Assembly (NCBI RefSeq): GCF_027359575.1
Contig: NZ_CP114784.1
Coordinates: 1,797,819 to 1,861,818, forward strand
Length of the DNA stretch: 64,000 nt
Direction of reading: 5' to 3'
From: Prochlorococcus marinus str. MIT 0917
Lineage (GTDB): Bacteria; Cyanobacteriota; Cyanobacteriia; PCC-6307; Cyanobiaceae
Positions within the stretch are counted from its first letter, which is position 1. Each line of letters begins with the position of its first letter. Under the pieces are notes generated by a model, which saw only the letters and a program-made list of their open reading frames with translations, was not told where the DNA came from and made no database searches. The translations under genes were made by a program, and so were the position numbers. Shown here in pieces: positions 1 to 8,721 of the stretch.

Positions 1-1
1 A

Positions 2-1342
2 TCCATAAAAGGCTTAGATGCCCGAAAAGCTGCTTGGGAGGTTATCCAAGCAGTGGGTGGAGGAGCATTCGCAGATGTGGCTTTGGAAAGGATTTTTAAT
101 CTCTATTCTTTTAAATCATTAGATAAAGCCCTGATAACTGAACTTTCTTATGGAGCAATTCGCCAAAGATATTTCTTAGATTGTTGGATTGATTCTTTAG
201 GGAAAGTACCGGCAAACAAACAACCTCCTTTATTGAGATGGTTATTACATCTTGGGCTTTATCAAATTTTGAAAATGAAGCGGATTCCTCCTGCTGCTGC
301 AATCAACACAACTGTCGAGCTTGCGAAAACCCATCATTTAAAAAAGCTTGCACCTGTTGTTAATGGGATCTTGCGATCTGCTCTTAGAAGAAAAGAGAAA
401 GGTCTTTTGCTACCTATATCAAATAATCCGAGTTTGGAATTGGCAAAAAACGAGTCTCTTCCTATTTGGTTGGCAAAGGAATTGATTTCTTGGAAGGGAG
501 TCGAACATGCTAAGCAGATTGCTAAAGCATTCAACAGTGTTAGTCCTATTGATATAAGAGTAAATAAATTGCGTGCAGATTTAAAAGATGTAAAAGAACT
601 TTTTGATTCCTGTGGTATTCAAAATCAAGTAATCCCAAACTGTCCTTCCGGATTGGAAGTACGAGCTGGTGGAGGTGAACCTAGGAAATGGCCTGGTTAT
701 GAAGAAGGTAAATGGAGTGTTCAAGATAGATCTTCTCAGCTAATTGCCCCATCATTAGGTCCTTTGCCTGGAGAAAATATCCTTGATGCTTGTGCTGCAC
801 CAGGTGGTAAATCAACACATATTGCTGAATTAATGAATAATGAGGGCAAGATTTGGTCGGTTGATCGATCATCCAGAAGATCTAAAAAAATCTTCGCTAA
901 CTCAGAGAGGTTAGGGACTAACTGTTTGCATCTATTGGTCGCAGATTCCAATGAGTTATTAGTCAAATATCCAGAATGGAAAAATTTTTTTGATCGAATA
1001 TTAATAGATGCACCATGCTCAGGATTGGGTACTCTTGCTCGCCACCCTGATGCAAGATGGAGGATGAATAGGGATAATATCCAGCAGCTTGTTTTACTTC
1101 AAAGTCAGCTACTCAATTCGTTAGCCCCTTTATTGAAAAATGGAGGCACACTGGTTTATTCCACTTGTACAATTCATCCTGAAGAAAATTTTAATCAGAT
1201 AAAAAATTTTCTTCAATTAAAATCCGAGTTTTTATTGGAATATGAAAAACAAATATGGCCTGGTCAGGAAGGTAATGGAGATGGTTTTTATATTGCTGTT
1301 TTAAATAAATTAAAAAATCAATCAAAGGATATAGGGTTTTAA
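2..1342 (+). CDS. rsmB: 16S rRNA (cytosine-C5) methyltransferase RsmB, 5' end cut off
   Basis: This enzyme methylates a cytosine of 16S rRNA using S-adenosylmethionine. The reading frame is open from base 2, so the true start lies left of the window; the GTG at 53 is internal. An N-terminal NusB-like helical RNA-binding domain is followed by a Rossmann methyltransferase domain. The SAM loop (DACAAPGGKSTH) is near bases 783-820. Both family cysteines are present: PCSGLG near 1013 and STCTIHPEEN near 1160. The gene converges on chlG, with short hairpins between them. Family assignment is secure; the exact substrate base is inferred from the family. Confidence 0.93.
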   Translation, partial: SIKGLDARKAAWEVIQAVGGGAFADVALERIFNLYSFKSLDKALITELSYGAIRQRYFLDCWIDSLGKVPANKQPPLLRWLLHLGLYQILKMKRIPPAAAINTTVELAKTHHLKKLAPVVNGILRSALRRKEKGLLLPISNNPSLELAKNESLPIWLAKELISWKGVEHAKQIAKAFNSVSPIDIRVNKLRADLKDVKELFDSCGIQNQVIPNCPSGLEVRAGGGEPRKWPGYEEGKWSVQDRSSQLIAPSLGPLPGENILDACAAPGGKSTHIAELMNNEGKIWSVDRSSRRSKKIFANSERLGTNCLHLLVADSNELLVKYPEWKNFFDRILIDAPCSGLGTLARHPDARWRMNRDNIQQLVLLQSQLLNSLAPLLKNGGTLVYSTCTIHPEENFNQIKNFLQLKSEFLLEYEKQIWPGQEGNGDGFYIAVLNKLKNQSKDIGF

Positions 1343-1349
1343 CCCTTTT
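1333..1349 (+). terminator. short intrinsic terminator over the rsmB stop codon
   Basis: AGGGT and ACCCT form a 5-bp stem around a TTTA loop, followed directly by TTT. The stem spans the TAA stop of rsmB. It is short but GC-containing in a very AT-rich context. Inferred from sequence only. Confidence 0.45.
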
Positions 1350-1350
1350 A

Positions 1351-1373
1351 AAATAGTTATTACTCTATTTTTA
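1351..1373. terminator. AT-rich inverted repeat between convergent rsmB and chlG
   Basis: AAAATAG (1351-1357) and CTATTTT (1365-1371) are perfect inverted copies with an 8-base spacer, followed on the plus strand by further T residues. The position between two convergent genes suits a bidirectional terminator. The stem has a single G-C pair, so strength is doubtful. Confidence 0.3.
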
Positions 1374-1389
1374 GAATTAATAATTAATT

Positions 1390-2340
1390 TTATAAACTAA
1401 TTAATGAACTATGTCCTATGGCTATTGCAGTCACAAGCATTCCTAAAATTAGAAATGGTTGTGCACTCGCTTGGTATTTAACATCAAATTTTAATGGATC
1501 ACGTAATAGCCATATGTCTTGAAATGTGATTTGAGGAATTATTAGCAAAACCAGAATGACAGATGCAAAATGTTGTCCTATCGCTATTAAAACTACTACC
1601 ATCGCCAGCTGAAAGATATCTATCATTCCTGCGCTGATACGACTTGCATTTTTAATACCAAAAACAACAGGAAGTGATTCAAGTCCAAGGCTTTTATCCC
1701 CTTCCACGCTTTTAAAATCATTTATTACGGCAATTCCTAAGCCTGACAAGCTATAGGCAAGAGTAAGGAGAGCAGTTGTCCACGTTAAATGTCCAAATAG
1801 AGCCTGTCCAGCCCACCAGGGAAGAGCTATATAGCTTGCACCAAGTGCATAATTCCCAAGCCAGCCATTTTGTTTGAGTTTTAAAGGTGGTGCTGAGTAA
1901 ATAAAACTTACAAATGAACCTCCCAATGCCAAAAGAAGGACGGAAGGAATTGTGTGATGTGCCCACAAATCTAATAAATAGGCAACTCCAAGACCGGCAA
2001 TTAATAAAACCCAAATTTGACACTTTACTTGGAAAAGTGAAATTGCTCCTGAAGGTATTGGTCGATTAGGTTCATTTATTGCATCAATTTCTCTATCAAA
2101 GTAATCATTTATTGTTTGGGTATATCCAGTTAAGAGTGGCCCGCTCATAAACATGCAACTTATAGAAGCAAGAATGTTGCTTAGTTCCCAGTGATAATTA
2201 CCACTGGCAGCTGCTCCACATATGACTCCCCATAACAAAGGAATCCATGTGATGGGCTTCATTAATTGCAAACGAAGCTTCCAAATGTTTGTTGTTTCAG
2301 AACCTCCTTTTATCCCAAGGAGTTGCCTAGCATCGCTCAC
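1390..2340 (-). CDS. chlG: chlorophyll a synthase ChlG
   Basis: ChlG is the membrane prenyltransferase that joins chlorophyllide a to phytyl or geranylgeranyl diphosphate, the last step of chlorophyll synthesis. The 316-residue protein has about eight hydrophobic helices. It carries the two aspartate-rich motifs of the UbiA superfamily: NDYFDREID at residues 78-86, followed by NRPIPSG, and NDFKSVEGD near residue 208. These features, plus the N-terminal LRLQLMKPITWIP segment, separate it from the other UbiA-type genes here (ubiA, ctaB). The start is a GTG. A small DUF2862-type gene lies 15 bases upstream on the same strand and is probably cotranscribed. Confidence is high. Confidence 0.96.
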   Translation of the reverse strand: MSDARQLLGIKGGSETTNIWKLRLQLMKPITWIPLLWGVICGAAASGNYHWELSNILASISCMFMSGPLLTGYTQTINDYFDREIDAINEPNRPIPSGAISLFQVKCQIWVLLIAGLGVAYLLDLWAHHTIPSVLLLALGGSFVSFIYSAPPLKLKQNGWLGNYALGASYIALPWWAGQALFGHLTWTTALLTLAYSLSGLGIAVINDFKSVEGDKSLGLESLPVVFGIKNASRISAGMIDIFQLAMVVVLIAIGQHFASVILVLLIIPQITFQDIWLLRDPLKFDVKYQASAQPFLILGMLVTAIAIGHSSLISL

Positions 2341-2355
2341 TTTGTAATCTCAGGG

Positions 2356-2577
2356 TTAAGAAACTTCATCTTCGAAGAACCAATGTTTGCTTCCATCATT
2401 CATTTTAATTACCACACCAATGCCACCAATACCATCAGTCATCTTGTAATCGATTACAGTGCCTCTTGGATCCTCAGATAGTTGGTTGATCAAATAAGAA
2501 GGTATGCGATCTCTTACACGTTCAATATTGATCTTAATTTTTGAACCTATCCTTGCAAGGGAGGTTGGCTTAGCCAT
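2356..2577 (-). CDS. small cyanobacterial protein, DUF2862-like
   Basis: A 73-residue soluble protein beginning [16 protein letters not shown]. It has alternating beta-strand-like stretches ([20 protein letters not shown]) and ends in WFFEDEV. I recognise it as the cyanobacterial DUF2862 type of small protein, whose function is unknown. The frame can be extended nine codons to a TTG at 2604, but the ATG at 2577 is the more ordinary start. It sits just upstream of chlG on the same strand, so a link to chlorophyll synthesis is possible but only by context. It is divergent from hisF. Confidence 0.7.
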   Translation of the reverse strand: MAKPTSLARIGSKIKINIERVRDRIPSYLINQLSEDPRGTVIDYKMTDGIGGIGVVIKMNDGSKHWFFEDEVS

Positions 2578-2631
2578 GGCATCAAAATGCTTAAGTTTGG
2601 GCAACCATAACAGTTCCCCTGTTTAAAAATC

Positions 2632-3402
2632 ATGGTTGCTTTAAGATTGATCCCTTGTCTTGATGTTTCAAATGGACGAGTAGTAAAGGGCGTTAACTTT
2701 GTTGGCTTGCGTGATGCAGGTGATCCAGTTGAGCTGGGATGTAGATACAGTAAGGCTGGAGCTGATGAATTGGTCTTTCTAGACATAACAGCCACTCACG
2801 AGAAAAGATCAACTTTGGTTGATATGGTTAGACGAACATCCGAGGCAGTAACTATTCCTTTCACTGTTGGAGGTGGTATAAGTTCTATTAATGGAATAAA
2901 TGAATTATTACGAGCAGGAGCTGACAAAGTAAGTTTAAATTCCAGTGCTGTTAAAAACCCTTCGTTGATTTCTCAAGGAGCTAATCGTTTTGGATCTCAA
3001 TGTATTGTGGTCGCAATAGATGCAAAAAAGAACAAAAATATTCCCAATAAGTGGGACGTTTATGTGAGTGGTGGACGTAATAATACTGGTTTGGATGCGA
3101 TTGAATGGGCAGAAAAAGTATTTGAGCTAGGAGCAGGAGAAATCCTATTAACTTCCATGGACGGTGACGGAACTCAAAATGGGTATGACATAGAACTGAC
3201 TAAATCTATTTCTGAAAAGGTTCCAATTCCAGTAATAGCTTCAGGAGGAGCTGGTTGCTTGAGACACATTAAAGAGGCTTTTACTCTTGGGAAGTCTTCA
3301 GCTGCTCTCTTGGCATCCCTTTTGCATGATGGACAATTAACTATCAGCGAAATAAAAGAATATTTAATTAAGGAAAATTTACCTATCAGACCAATTGAAT
3401 GA
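2632..3402 (+). CDS. hisF: imidazole glycerol phosphate synthase subunit HisF
   Basis: HisF is the cyclase half of the glutamine amidotransferase complex with HisH. It makes imidazole glycerol phosphate for histidine and releases AICAR to the purine pathway. The 256-residue (beta-alpha)8 barrel shows both catalytic aspartates at canonical places: D11 in [13 protein letters not shown] and D130 in VAIDAKKN. The phosphate-binding loops are TVGGGIS near 78-84 and ASGGAG near residue 203. Length fits the family. No other his gene is adjacent, as is usual for dispersed cyanobacterial histidine genes. The ATG start lies 54 bases from the divergent DUF2862 gene. Confidence 0.97.
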   Translation: MVALRLIPCLDVSNGRVVKGVNFVGLRDAGDPVELGCRYSKAGADELVFLDITATHEKRSTLVDMVRRTSEAVTIPFTVGGGISSINGINELLRAGADKVSLNSSAVKNPSLISQGANRFGSQCIVVAIDAKKNKNIPNKWDVYVSGGRNNTGLDAIEWAEKVFELGAGEILLTSMDGDGTQNGYDIELTKSISEKVPIPVIASGGAGCLRHIKEAFTLGKSSAALLASLLHDGQLTISEIKEYLIKENLPIRPIE

Positions 3403-3482
3403 TTAATATTTTCACTAAAAGAGGTAAAATAAATCTCTCCACATTAAGCTTTTTGTGCGAGTAAAGAATTTCTTAGATTTAT

Positions 3483-4181
3483 ATGAGGCCTGGTAATACT
3501 AAAGCTATAGAGGAAATGTTTAATTCAATTTCTTCAAAATATGATTTTTTAAATGATATATTTAGCTTCGGATTGCATAGATTTTGGAAAAGTCGATTGT
3601 TGGATATTCTTAATCCAATTTCGGGAGAAAAATGGATAGACATTTGTTGTGGAACTGGAGATATGTCAATACTTTTGGCTAGATATATGAAGAATTCTGA
3701 AAATATTATCGGGATAGATTCAGCTTCTCAATCATTATTAATTGCGAGAGAAAGATCTAAGCAAAATTATTCTTCAATTGAGTGGATAAATGGTGATGCT
3801 CTAGAGATAAATCTAGCATCACATCAATTCGATGGACTTTTAATGGCCTATGGCTTAAGAAATCTTTCCAATTATAATCTAGGACTTAGAGAGGCTTTTA
3901 GAATTTTGAAACCAGGAGGAAGAGCAGGGATACTGGATTTTAGATCTTTTGAAGGATTTTCAATACAAGGGTTATTCCAGAAAATTTATTTAAGTTTTTA
4001 TGTGGTTCCAATTGCATCTCTTTTCGGTTTAGGAAAAGAATATTCATATATAAAAAAAAGCTTAGTTAATTTTCCTTCAGGTGAAAAACAAATTCATTTG
4101 GCACTTTCTGCGGGCTTCAAAAAAGCAAAATACAAAACATTAGCAATGGGACAAATGGGGATTTTATTACTTGAAGCCTGA
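3483..4181 (+). CDS. menG: demethylphylloquinone / demethylmenaquinone methyltransferase (MenG/UbiE family)
   Basis: A SAM-dependent C-methyltransferase of 232 residues. The SAM-binding motif WIDICCGTGDMS is at residues 51-62. The UbiE-type signature around YGLRNLSN and the ILKPGGRAGILDF strand-turn are both present. In cyanobacteria this family carries out the last ring methylation of phylloquinone, the photosystem I electron carrier. Whether the same enzyme also acts on another quinone cannot be read from sequence. The gene stands 80 bases after hisF and converges on the DUF721 gene with an 11-base gap. Confidence 0.92.
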   Translation: MRPGNTKAIEEMFNSISSKYDFLNDIFSFGLHRFWKSRLLDILNPISGEKWIDICCGTGDMSILLARYMKNSENIIGIDSASQSLLIARERSKQNYSSIEWINGDALEINLASHQFDGLLMAYGLRNLSNYNLGLREAFRILKPGGRAGILDFRSFEGFSIQGLFQKIYLSFYVVPIASLFGLGKEYSYIKKSLVNFPSGEKQIHLALSAGFKKAKYKTLAMGQMGILLLEA

Positions 4182-4192
4182 ATCAAAATCGT

Positions 4193-4675
4193 TCAATTTA
4201 TTGTCAATTCTTTTCTTCTACAAAAACTGCATTTACCCCACAATTTAACTTCTCCCTTGGGAGAAGGCACTTTGCAAAAAGGACAATTTGCGATTCCATT
4301 TTTATCAGTTCTACTTGGATGATTTTCCCATATTTCTTTTTCACTTTGTCCAGTAACTAAATCATGAGGATAATGTTGTCTAATGCGAATCTCTTTTATT
4401 TGATATCCATATGATTTTAAAGATTCAATTAATTCTAAACGGTTGTATTGTAGCGCCTGTCTCCACTGCGGATGACTTGCTCCAATCGTTAAAACTTTAT
4501 TGTGAATGTTAAGTGGTGTGCAATTCAATGCGAGTTGCTCCCCAGCTATTTCTATCCAATCATGAATAAGTCCACCGACGTTACCTTCCCACGAAGACTT
4601 GATTTCTTCCAAGCATGCATAAATTGACTGCTCTCTTCTTGCTTTTGTTTTATGCTTTAAATCTTCTAAAATCAA
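4193..4675 (-). CDS. DUF721/DciA-like protein with C-terminal zinc-ribbon-like tail
   Basis: A 160-residue protein read from a TTG start. Residues about 10-105 resemble the DUF721 family, which includes DciA, the ancestral loader of the replicative helicase DnaB; the segment VLTIGASHPQWRQALQYNR is typical. The C-terminal 40 residues carry two Cys pairs, CPFC and CSFC, spaced like a zinc ribbon. An RNA- or DNA-binding role, possibly helicase loading, follows from the family but is unproven here. Neighbours (menG convergent, vipp1 divergent) give no functional hint. Confidence 0.75.
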   Translation of the reverse strand: MILEDLKHKTKARREQSIYACLEEIKSSWEGNVGGLIHDWIEIAGEQLALNCTPLNIHNKVLTIGASHPQWRQALQYNRLELIESLKSYGYQIKEIRIRQHYPHDLVTGQSEKEIWENHPSRTDKNGIANCPFCKVPSPKGEVKLWGKCSFCRRKELTIN

Positions 4676-4748
4676 TTTTAATTAGACACTATTGGTAAGT
4701 TAGTGCTTAAATCTAGCTAATATTTTTTAGATTGCATAAAAGATCTTA

Positions 4749-5525
4749 ATGGGATTATTAGATAGGTTAAGTCGCTTGATAAGGGCAAATATAAATGCTT
4801 TTGTCAGTGATGCAGAAGATCCAGCAAAAATACTTGATCAGTCTGTTGCTGATATGCAAGAAGACTTGGTTAAGCTGCGTCAAGCAGTCGCTATGGCTAT
4901 TGCAAGTCAAAAAAGATTAGAGAATCAGGCTGATCAAGCGAAAGATCAAATTAAAAATTGGTTATCAAGAGCTGAATTAGCCTTAAAAAAAGGAGAGGAT
5001 GAACTCGCTAGAGAAGCATTGAGTAGAAAAAAAACTTTTCAAGAAACTTTTGAATCTTTATCGACTCAATTTCAAACACAAAATGGTCAAGTTGAAAGAC
5101 TAAAGAAAAGCCTTTTGTTATTAGAGAGAAAGATTGCGGAGGCTCGAACTAAAAAAGATATGCTTAAAGCAAGGTCTCAGGCAGCTAAAGCTCAGCAACA
5201 AATTCAAAGTGCAGTTGGTGATTTAGGTAGTAAGTCTGCTATGGCTGCTTTTGAAAGAATGGAAGATAAAGTAGAGGCATTGGAAGCTTCTGGGCAAGCA
5301 GCATTAGAGTTGGCTGGAGAAGATATAGAAAGCAAGTTCGCAGCATTAGAAGGAGGTGAGGATATAGAGAAAGAATTAGAGGTATTGAGGACTCAATTGA
5401 AATCAGGGGTTGAGGCAATAGCTTTGCCTCCTTCTGATTTAGATATGAATGAAGTAAAGAAAGTAGAAATCCAAGAAGTTGAAGTTGAATTAGAGGAGAT
5501 GAAAAAGTCAATGGATAATTCTTGA
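4749..5525 (+). CDS. vipp1: membrane-associated protein Vipp1 (PspA/IM30 family)
   Basis: A peripheral ESCRT-III-like protein that forms oligomers on the inner or thylakoid membrane and is needed for thylakoid maintenance. The 258-residue protein starts with the amphipathic N-terminal helix (MGLLDRLSRLIRANINAF), then a long coiled coil over residues 25-215. It ends with an acidic C-terminal extension of about 40 residues. That extension distinguishes Vipp1 from classical PspA, which is about 220 residues. It has its own upstream gap and is followed 30-60 bases later by the biotin ligase gene. Confidence 0.93.
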   Translation: MGLLDRLSRLIRANINAFVSDAEDPAKILDQSVADMQEDLVKLRQAVAMAIASQKRLENQADQAKDQIKNWLSRAELALKKGEDELAREALSRKKTFQETFESLSTQFQTQNGQVERLKKSLLLLERKIAEARTKKDMLKARSQAAKAQQQIQSAVGDLGSKSAMAAFERMEDKVEALEASGQAALELAGEDIESKFAALEGGEDIEKELEVLRTQLKSGVEAIALPPSDLDMNEVKKVEIQEVEVELEEMKKSMDNS

Positions 5526-5587
5526 TTTTTTTAAGATCACATTACTTTTGAAATATGAATAATCAAAAATCTGATAGAGGGGTTGGG

Positions 5588-6319
5588 ATGATTTATAGAT
5601 ATCACAAATTAAATCATCCATCTCCTAGATCTTGGAGATTAATGCTTAAACCTATTTGTGCTAGTACAGAAATAGAGCTATCAAATTGGATTGCAGAGAA
5701 ACCAGTAAAACAAAGTCAACCAATAGCTATATTTTCTTCTTGCCAAAGATTTGCTCAAGGACAAGCTGGTCGAATTTGGCATGCACCAAAAGGAGGGGTT
5801 TGGGTTAGTGCAGCTATTAAGAGAGACTGTAGGTGTGAAAATAATTCTCAGCTTTACGGGTTAGCGGTAGCATTAGCATTGGTTGAAAGAATTGAACGGA
5901 TAGGAGTTAATGTCAAAATAAAATGGCCAAATGATCTATTGGTTGAAGGTCAAAAACTAGCTGGAATCTTACCTAGATTATTTTTTAGAGGAGGAGAGCT
6001 TAGATTACTAAGAGTTGGAGTAGGCTTAAACGTTTCAAATAATGTTCCTAAAGAGGGGATTTCACTAAAAAAAATTATTGTAGAAAAAACGATGAATATA
6101 AATTTTTGGTCATCAGAAGTTTTATTTGCAATAGAAAGATCTTTGGATTTTCTAGATAACCAAAAATTTCTGCTCATTCAGGTCGAACAAAGATTATGGT
6201 CAAGAAAATACATTGAAAAAGAAACTGGATATCATTGGGATATAAAAGGTCTTGACTCAAGCGGAAGATTAATTCTTCGTAAAGAAGATAAAGAGAAAGT
6301 ATTGTCTGCTTACATCTGA
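5588..6319 (+). CDS. birA: biotin--[acetyl-CoA carboxylase] ligase
   Basis: Attaches biotin to the carrier protein of acetyl-CoA carboxylase. It is the catalytic-only form: no DNA-binding N-terminal domain is present, so it is not a repressor. The biotinyl-AMP loop appears as GQAGRIWHAPKGGVW and the lysine-containing KWPNDLLV motif follows. The frame is also open to an ATG at 5555. I prefer the ATG at 5588 because AGAGGGG lies just upstream of it, giving 243 residues. The C-terminal SH3-like region (WDIKGLDSSGRLIL) is present. It converges on the ABC ATPase gene with a 9-base gap. Confidence 0.88.
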   Translation: MIYRYHKLNHPSPRSWRLMLKPICASTEIELSNWIAEKPVKQSQPIAIFSSCQRFAQGQAGRIWHAPKGGVWVSAAIKRDCRCENNSQLYGLAVALALVERIERIGVNVKIKWPNDLLVEGQKLAGILPRLFFRGGELRLLRVGVGLNVSNNVPKEGISLKKIIVEKTMNINFWSSEVLFAIERSLDFLDNQKFLLIQVEQRLWSRKYIEKETGYHWDIKGLDSSGRLILRKEDKEKVLSAYI

Positions 6320-6328
6320 TTACCTGAG

Positions 6329-7054
6329 TTAATTATGAGTAATTTCTGTCACCTTGCCATCTCTAAATCTTGCTATTTTTTTGGCTCTTTGAGCAACGTT
6401 GTCTTCATGAGTAACTAAGACAATCGTTATTCCTTGACTATGAAGTTGGTCAAAAAGATTTAAAACATCTTCAGTTGTTTTGGAATCAAGCGCACCAGTT
6501 GGTTCGTCTGCTAATAACAGAGATGGTTGATTGATTATTGCCCTTGCTATGGCAACTCTTTGTTGTTGTCCTCCTGATAATTGATTAGGCAGATTGGTCA
6601 TCCTGTTCCCTAGACCTACTCGATTGAGAGCCTCTTCAGCACGCTGCTCCCTTTCTAGTGATGGGACACAGGCATAAATCATTGGAAGCATTACATTCTC
6701 AAGTGCTGAAACTTCTTGAAGTAGATGAAATTGCTGAAAAACAAAACCAAGTTCTTTGTTTCTTATATCAGCTAGCAAGTCATCATCAAGTTTTTCTACT
6801 GCAGTTCCATTTAATTCATAAGTCCCGTTGGTAGGACGATCAAGGCATCCAAGTATATTCATTGCAGTACTTTTACCAGATCCACTTGCACCCATAACTG
6901 CAAGGTAATCGCCCTGGAAAACCTCAAGATTTAGTTCGTCAAGAGCTTTGACTTTGACAGAGCCTTCTCCATAAAATTTATTTACATTCGTTAAACGAGC
7001 TACAGATTTCTTCAATGATTTTAATTGGTTAACCAATTGAACTTTTACTTGCAA
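6329..7054 (-). CDS. LolD/MacB-type ABC transporter ATP-binding protein
   Basis: An ATPase subunit of the MacB/LolD/DevA class, which powers export or extraction of lipids, peptides or lipoproteins together with a FtsX-like permease. Walker [10 protein letters not shown], the signature [14 protein letters not shown] and Walker [13 protein letters not shown] are all intact. No permease gene is adjacent. The start is unclear: no ATG is available, and TTG codons occur at 7054, 7036 and 7015. The 7054 choice overlaps the 3' end of ndhB by 26 bases, implying cotranscription. Substrate unknown. Confidence 0.82.
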   Translation of the reverse strand: MQVKVQLVNQLKSLKKSVARLTNVNKFYGEGSVKVKALDELNLEVFQGDYLAVMGASGSGKSTAMNILGCLDRPTNGTYELNGTAVEKLDDDLLADIRNKELGFVFQQFHLLQEVSALENVMLPMIYACVPSLEREQRAEEALNRVGLGNRMTNLPNQLSGGQQQRVAIARAIINQPSLLLADEPTGALDSKTTEDVLNLFDQLHSQGITIVLVTHEDNVAQRAKKIARFRDGKVTEITHN

Positions 7055-8591
7055 GAGTAATAGCTTCTCGAAGTAATGGAGTTCCGTTTACCGCACTATC
7101 AGCAAAGTCAAAAAGAGGGTTTGAAATAATCCCACCAATAGCAGTTACGAGAACACAAAATATCAAAGCGACTTTGAGAGATGACATCCCTGGAATTGAC
7201 CACTCAATGGATGGATAGGATTTAACAACCTCTGAAGCTTCTTTAGGCTCTGTTACAACCATCATTTTTATAACTGAGATGTAATAGTAAATAGAAATAA
7301 CAGAAGTAACTAGACCAACACTCACAAGCAAGTATTGCCCATCAGCCCATCCAGCAAAAAATAAATAAATCTTTCCGAAGAATCCCAACATTGGAGGAAT
7401 GCCTCCCAAAGAAAGAAGGCATAAGCTTAACCCCAAAGTGATTAATGGATCTTTTTGGTATAGCCCTGCATAATCTGATATTTGATCACTCCCAGTTCTG
7501 ATTGAGAAAAGTATTATGCATGCAAAAGCACCAAGATTCATAAATAAATAAGCTGCCATATATAGAACCATCGCAGCAAAACCATCTTCAGTTCCACAAA
7601 CCAATCCAATCATCACAAATCCAGCTTGTCCAATTGAGCTATAAGCCAACATTCTTTTCATTGATTTTTGAGCTAGCGCTACAACATTTCCTAGGGACAT
7701 ACTTAAAACAGCTAAAACAGTAAAAAGCAATTTCCATTGTGTGTCAAAAGCGCTAAAACATCCGACTAATATCCTTATCGCAAGTGCAAAACCTGCTGCT
7801 TTTGACCCTACTGATAAAAAGGCAACTACTGGAGTAGGAGAACCCTCGTAAACGTCTGGTGTCCATTGATGAAATGGAACTGCCGCGATTTTGAAGGCTA
7901 CTGTAGATAATACAAAAACAAGTGCTAAGGCAGATAAAGGTGTGGGAGCACTTATCAGGGTTATTCCTATTTCTTTTAAATTTGTAGATCCACTTATTCC
8001 ATAAAGCAGGGATGCCCCATAAAGAAATACAGCGGCGGCAGCCGAACCAACTAATAAATATTTTAAAGCTGCTTCTGAACTTCTCGAATCTCTTTTGAGA
8101 TATCCAGAAAGTAAATAACTAGCAACGGAAAGTGTTTCTAGTGAAACAAAAACACTTACCAAATCAGTTGAACCACAGAGAAGCATTGCTCCAAGAGTTG
8201 CAGCTAAAAGTATGGCTGCAAATTCCCCAATAGGACTTCCATTTTGATCAGCAAATCTCCAACTGATTAGCAGAGAGATAAGAGTTGATAGGGCTATTAC
8301 TCCTCTAAAAGCAATAGCAAGATTGTCTGCTACAAATGCACCTAGGAAAGATTCTTGAATTTCTCCATTCCATTGCATTGTTAGCAAAATCAAAGATGTT
8401 CCAAGACCGGCATAACAAATTGGAGGGGACCAACGGGCTGAAACCTTTTCACCAGCCAAATCAACTAAAAGAGTCCCTAGCATTGCCAATAGAACTGCTG
8501 CCTCTGGAAGCACAGCTTTGGCATTTAAAGAGAGATTTAAAAGCTCTACAGGCTCGTTTATGAATATATGAAAAGACAAAAGTTCTCCCAT
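7029..8591 (-). CDS. ndhB: NAD(P)H-quinone oxidoreductase subunit 2, NdhB
   Basis: A core proton-pumping membrane subunit of NDH-1, used in respiration, cyclic electron flow around photosystem I and, with other subunits, CO2 uptake. The 520-residue protein has about fourteen hydrophobic helices and the antiporter-like signature segments [17 protein letters not shown] and [21 protein letters not shown]. Conserved charged residues sit within helices. Length is normal for cyanobacterial NdhB. It starts with ATG and is divergent from topA across a 130-base gap. The orphan ATPase gene overlaps its 3' end. Confidence 0.96.
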   Translation of the reverse strand: MGELLSFHIFINEPVELLNLSLNAKAVLPEAAVLLAMLGTLLVDLAGEKVSARWSPPICYAGLGTSLILLTMQWNGEIQESFLGAFVADNLAIAFRGVIALSTLISLLISWRFADQNGSPIGEFAAILLAATLGAMLLCGSTDLVSVFVSLETLSVASYLLSGYLKRDSRSSEAALKYLLVGSAAAAVFLYGASLLYGISGSTNLKEIGITLISAPTPLSALALVFVLSTVAFKIAAVPFHQWTPDVYEGSPTPVVAFLSVGSKAAGFALAIRILVGCFSAFDTQWKLLFTVLAVLSMSLGNVVALAQKSMKRMLAYSSIGQAGFVMIGLVCGTEDGFAAMVLYMAAYLFMNLGAFACIILFSIRTGSDQISDYAGLYQKDPLITLGLSLCLLSLGGIPPMLGFFGKIYLFFAGWADGQYLLVSVGLVTSVISIYYYISVIKMMVVTEPKEASEVVKSYPSIEWSIPGMSSLKVALIFCVLVTAIGGIISNPLFDFADSAVNGTPLLREAITLASKSSIG

Positions 8592-8721
8592 TTATGTATT
8601 GTTTTTAAGCTGTGTCTGATTTTATAACTCTAGCGAAGTTATGAAATATGCCTTTTTTATCATTTTGGGCTATGCATTTTACTATTCAGTACGTTAGATA
8701 AGAAGGAGGAAAACTGAGCTG

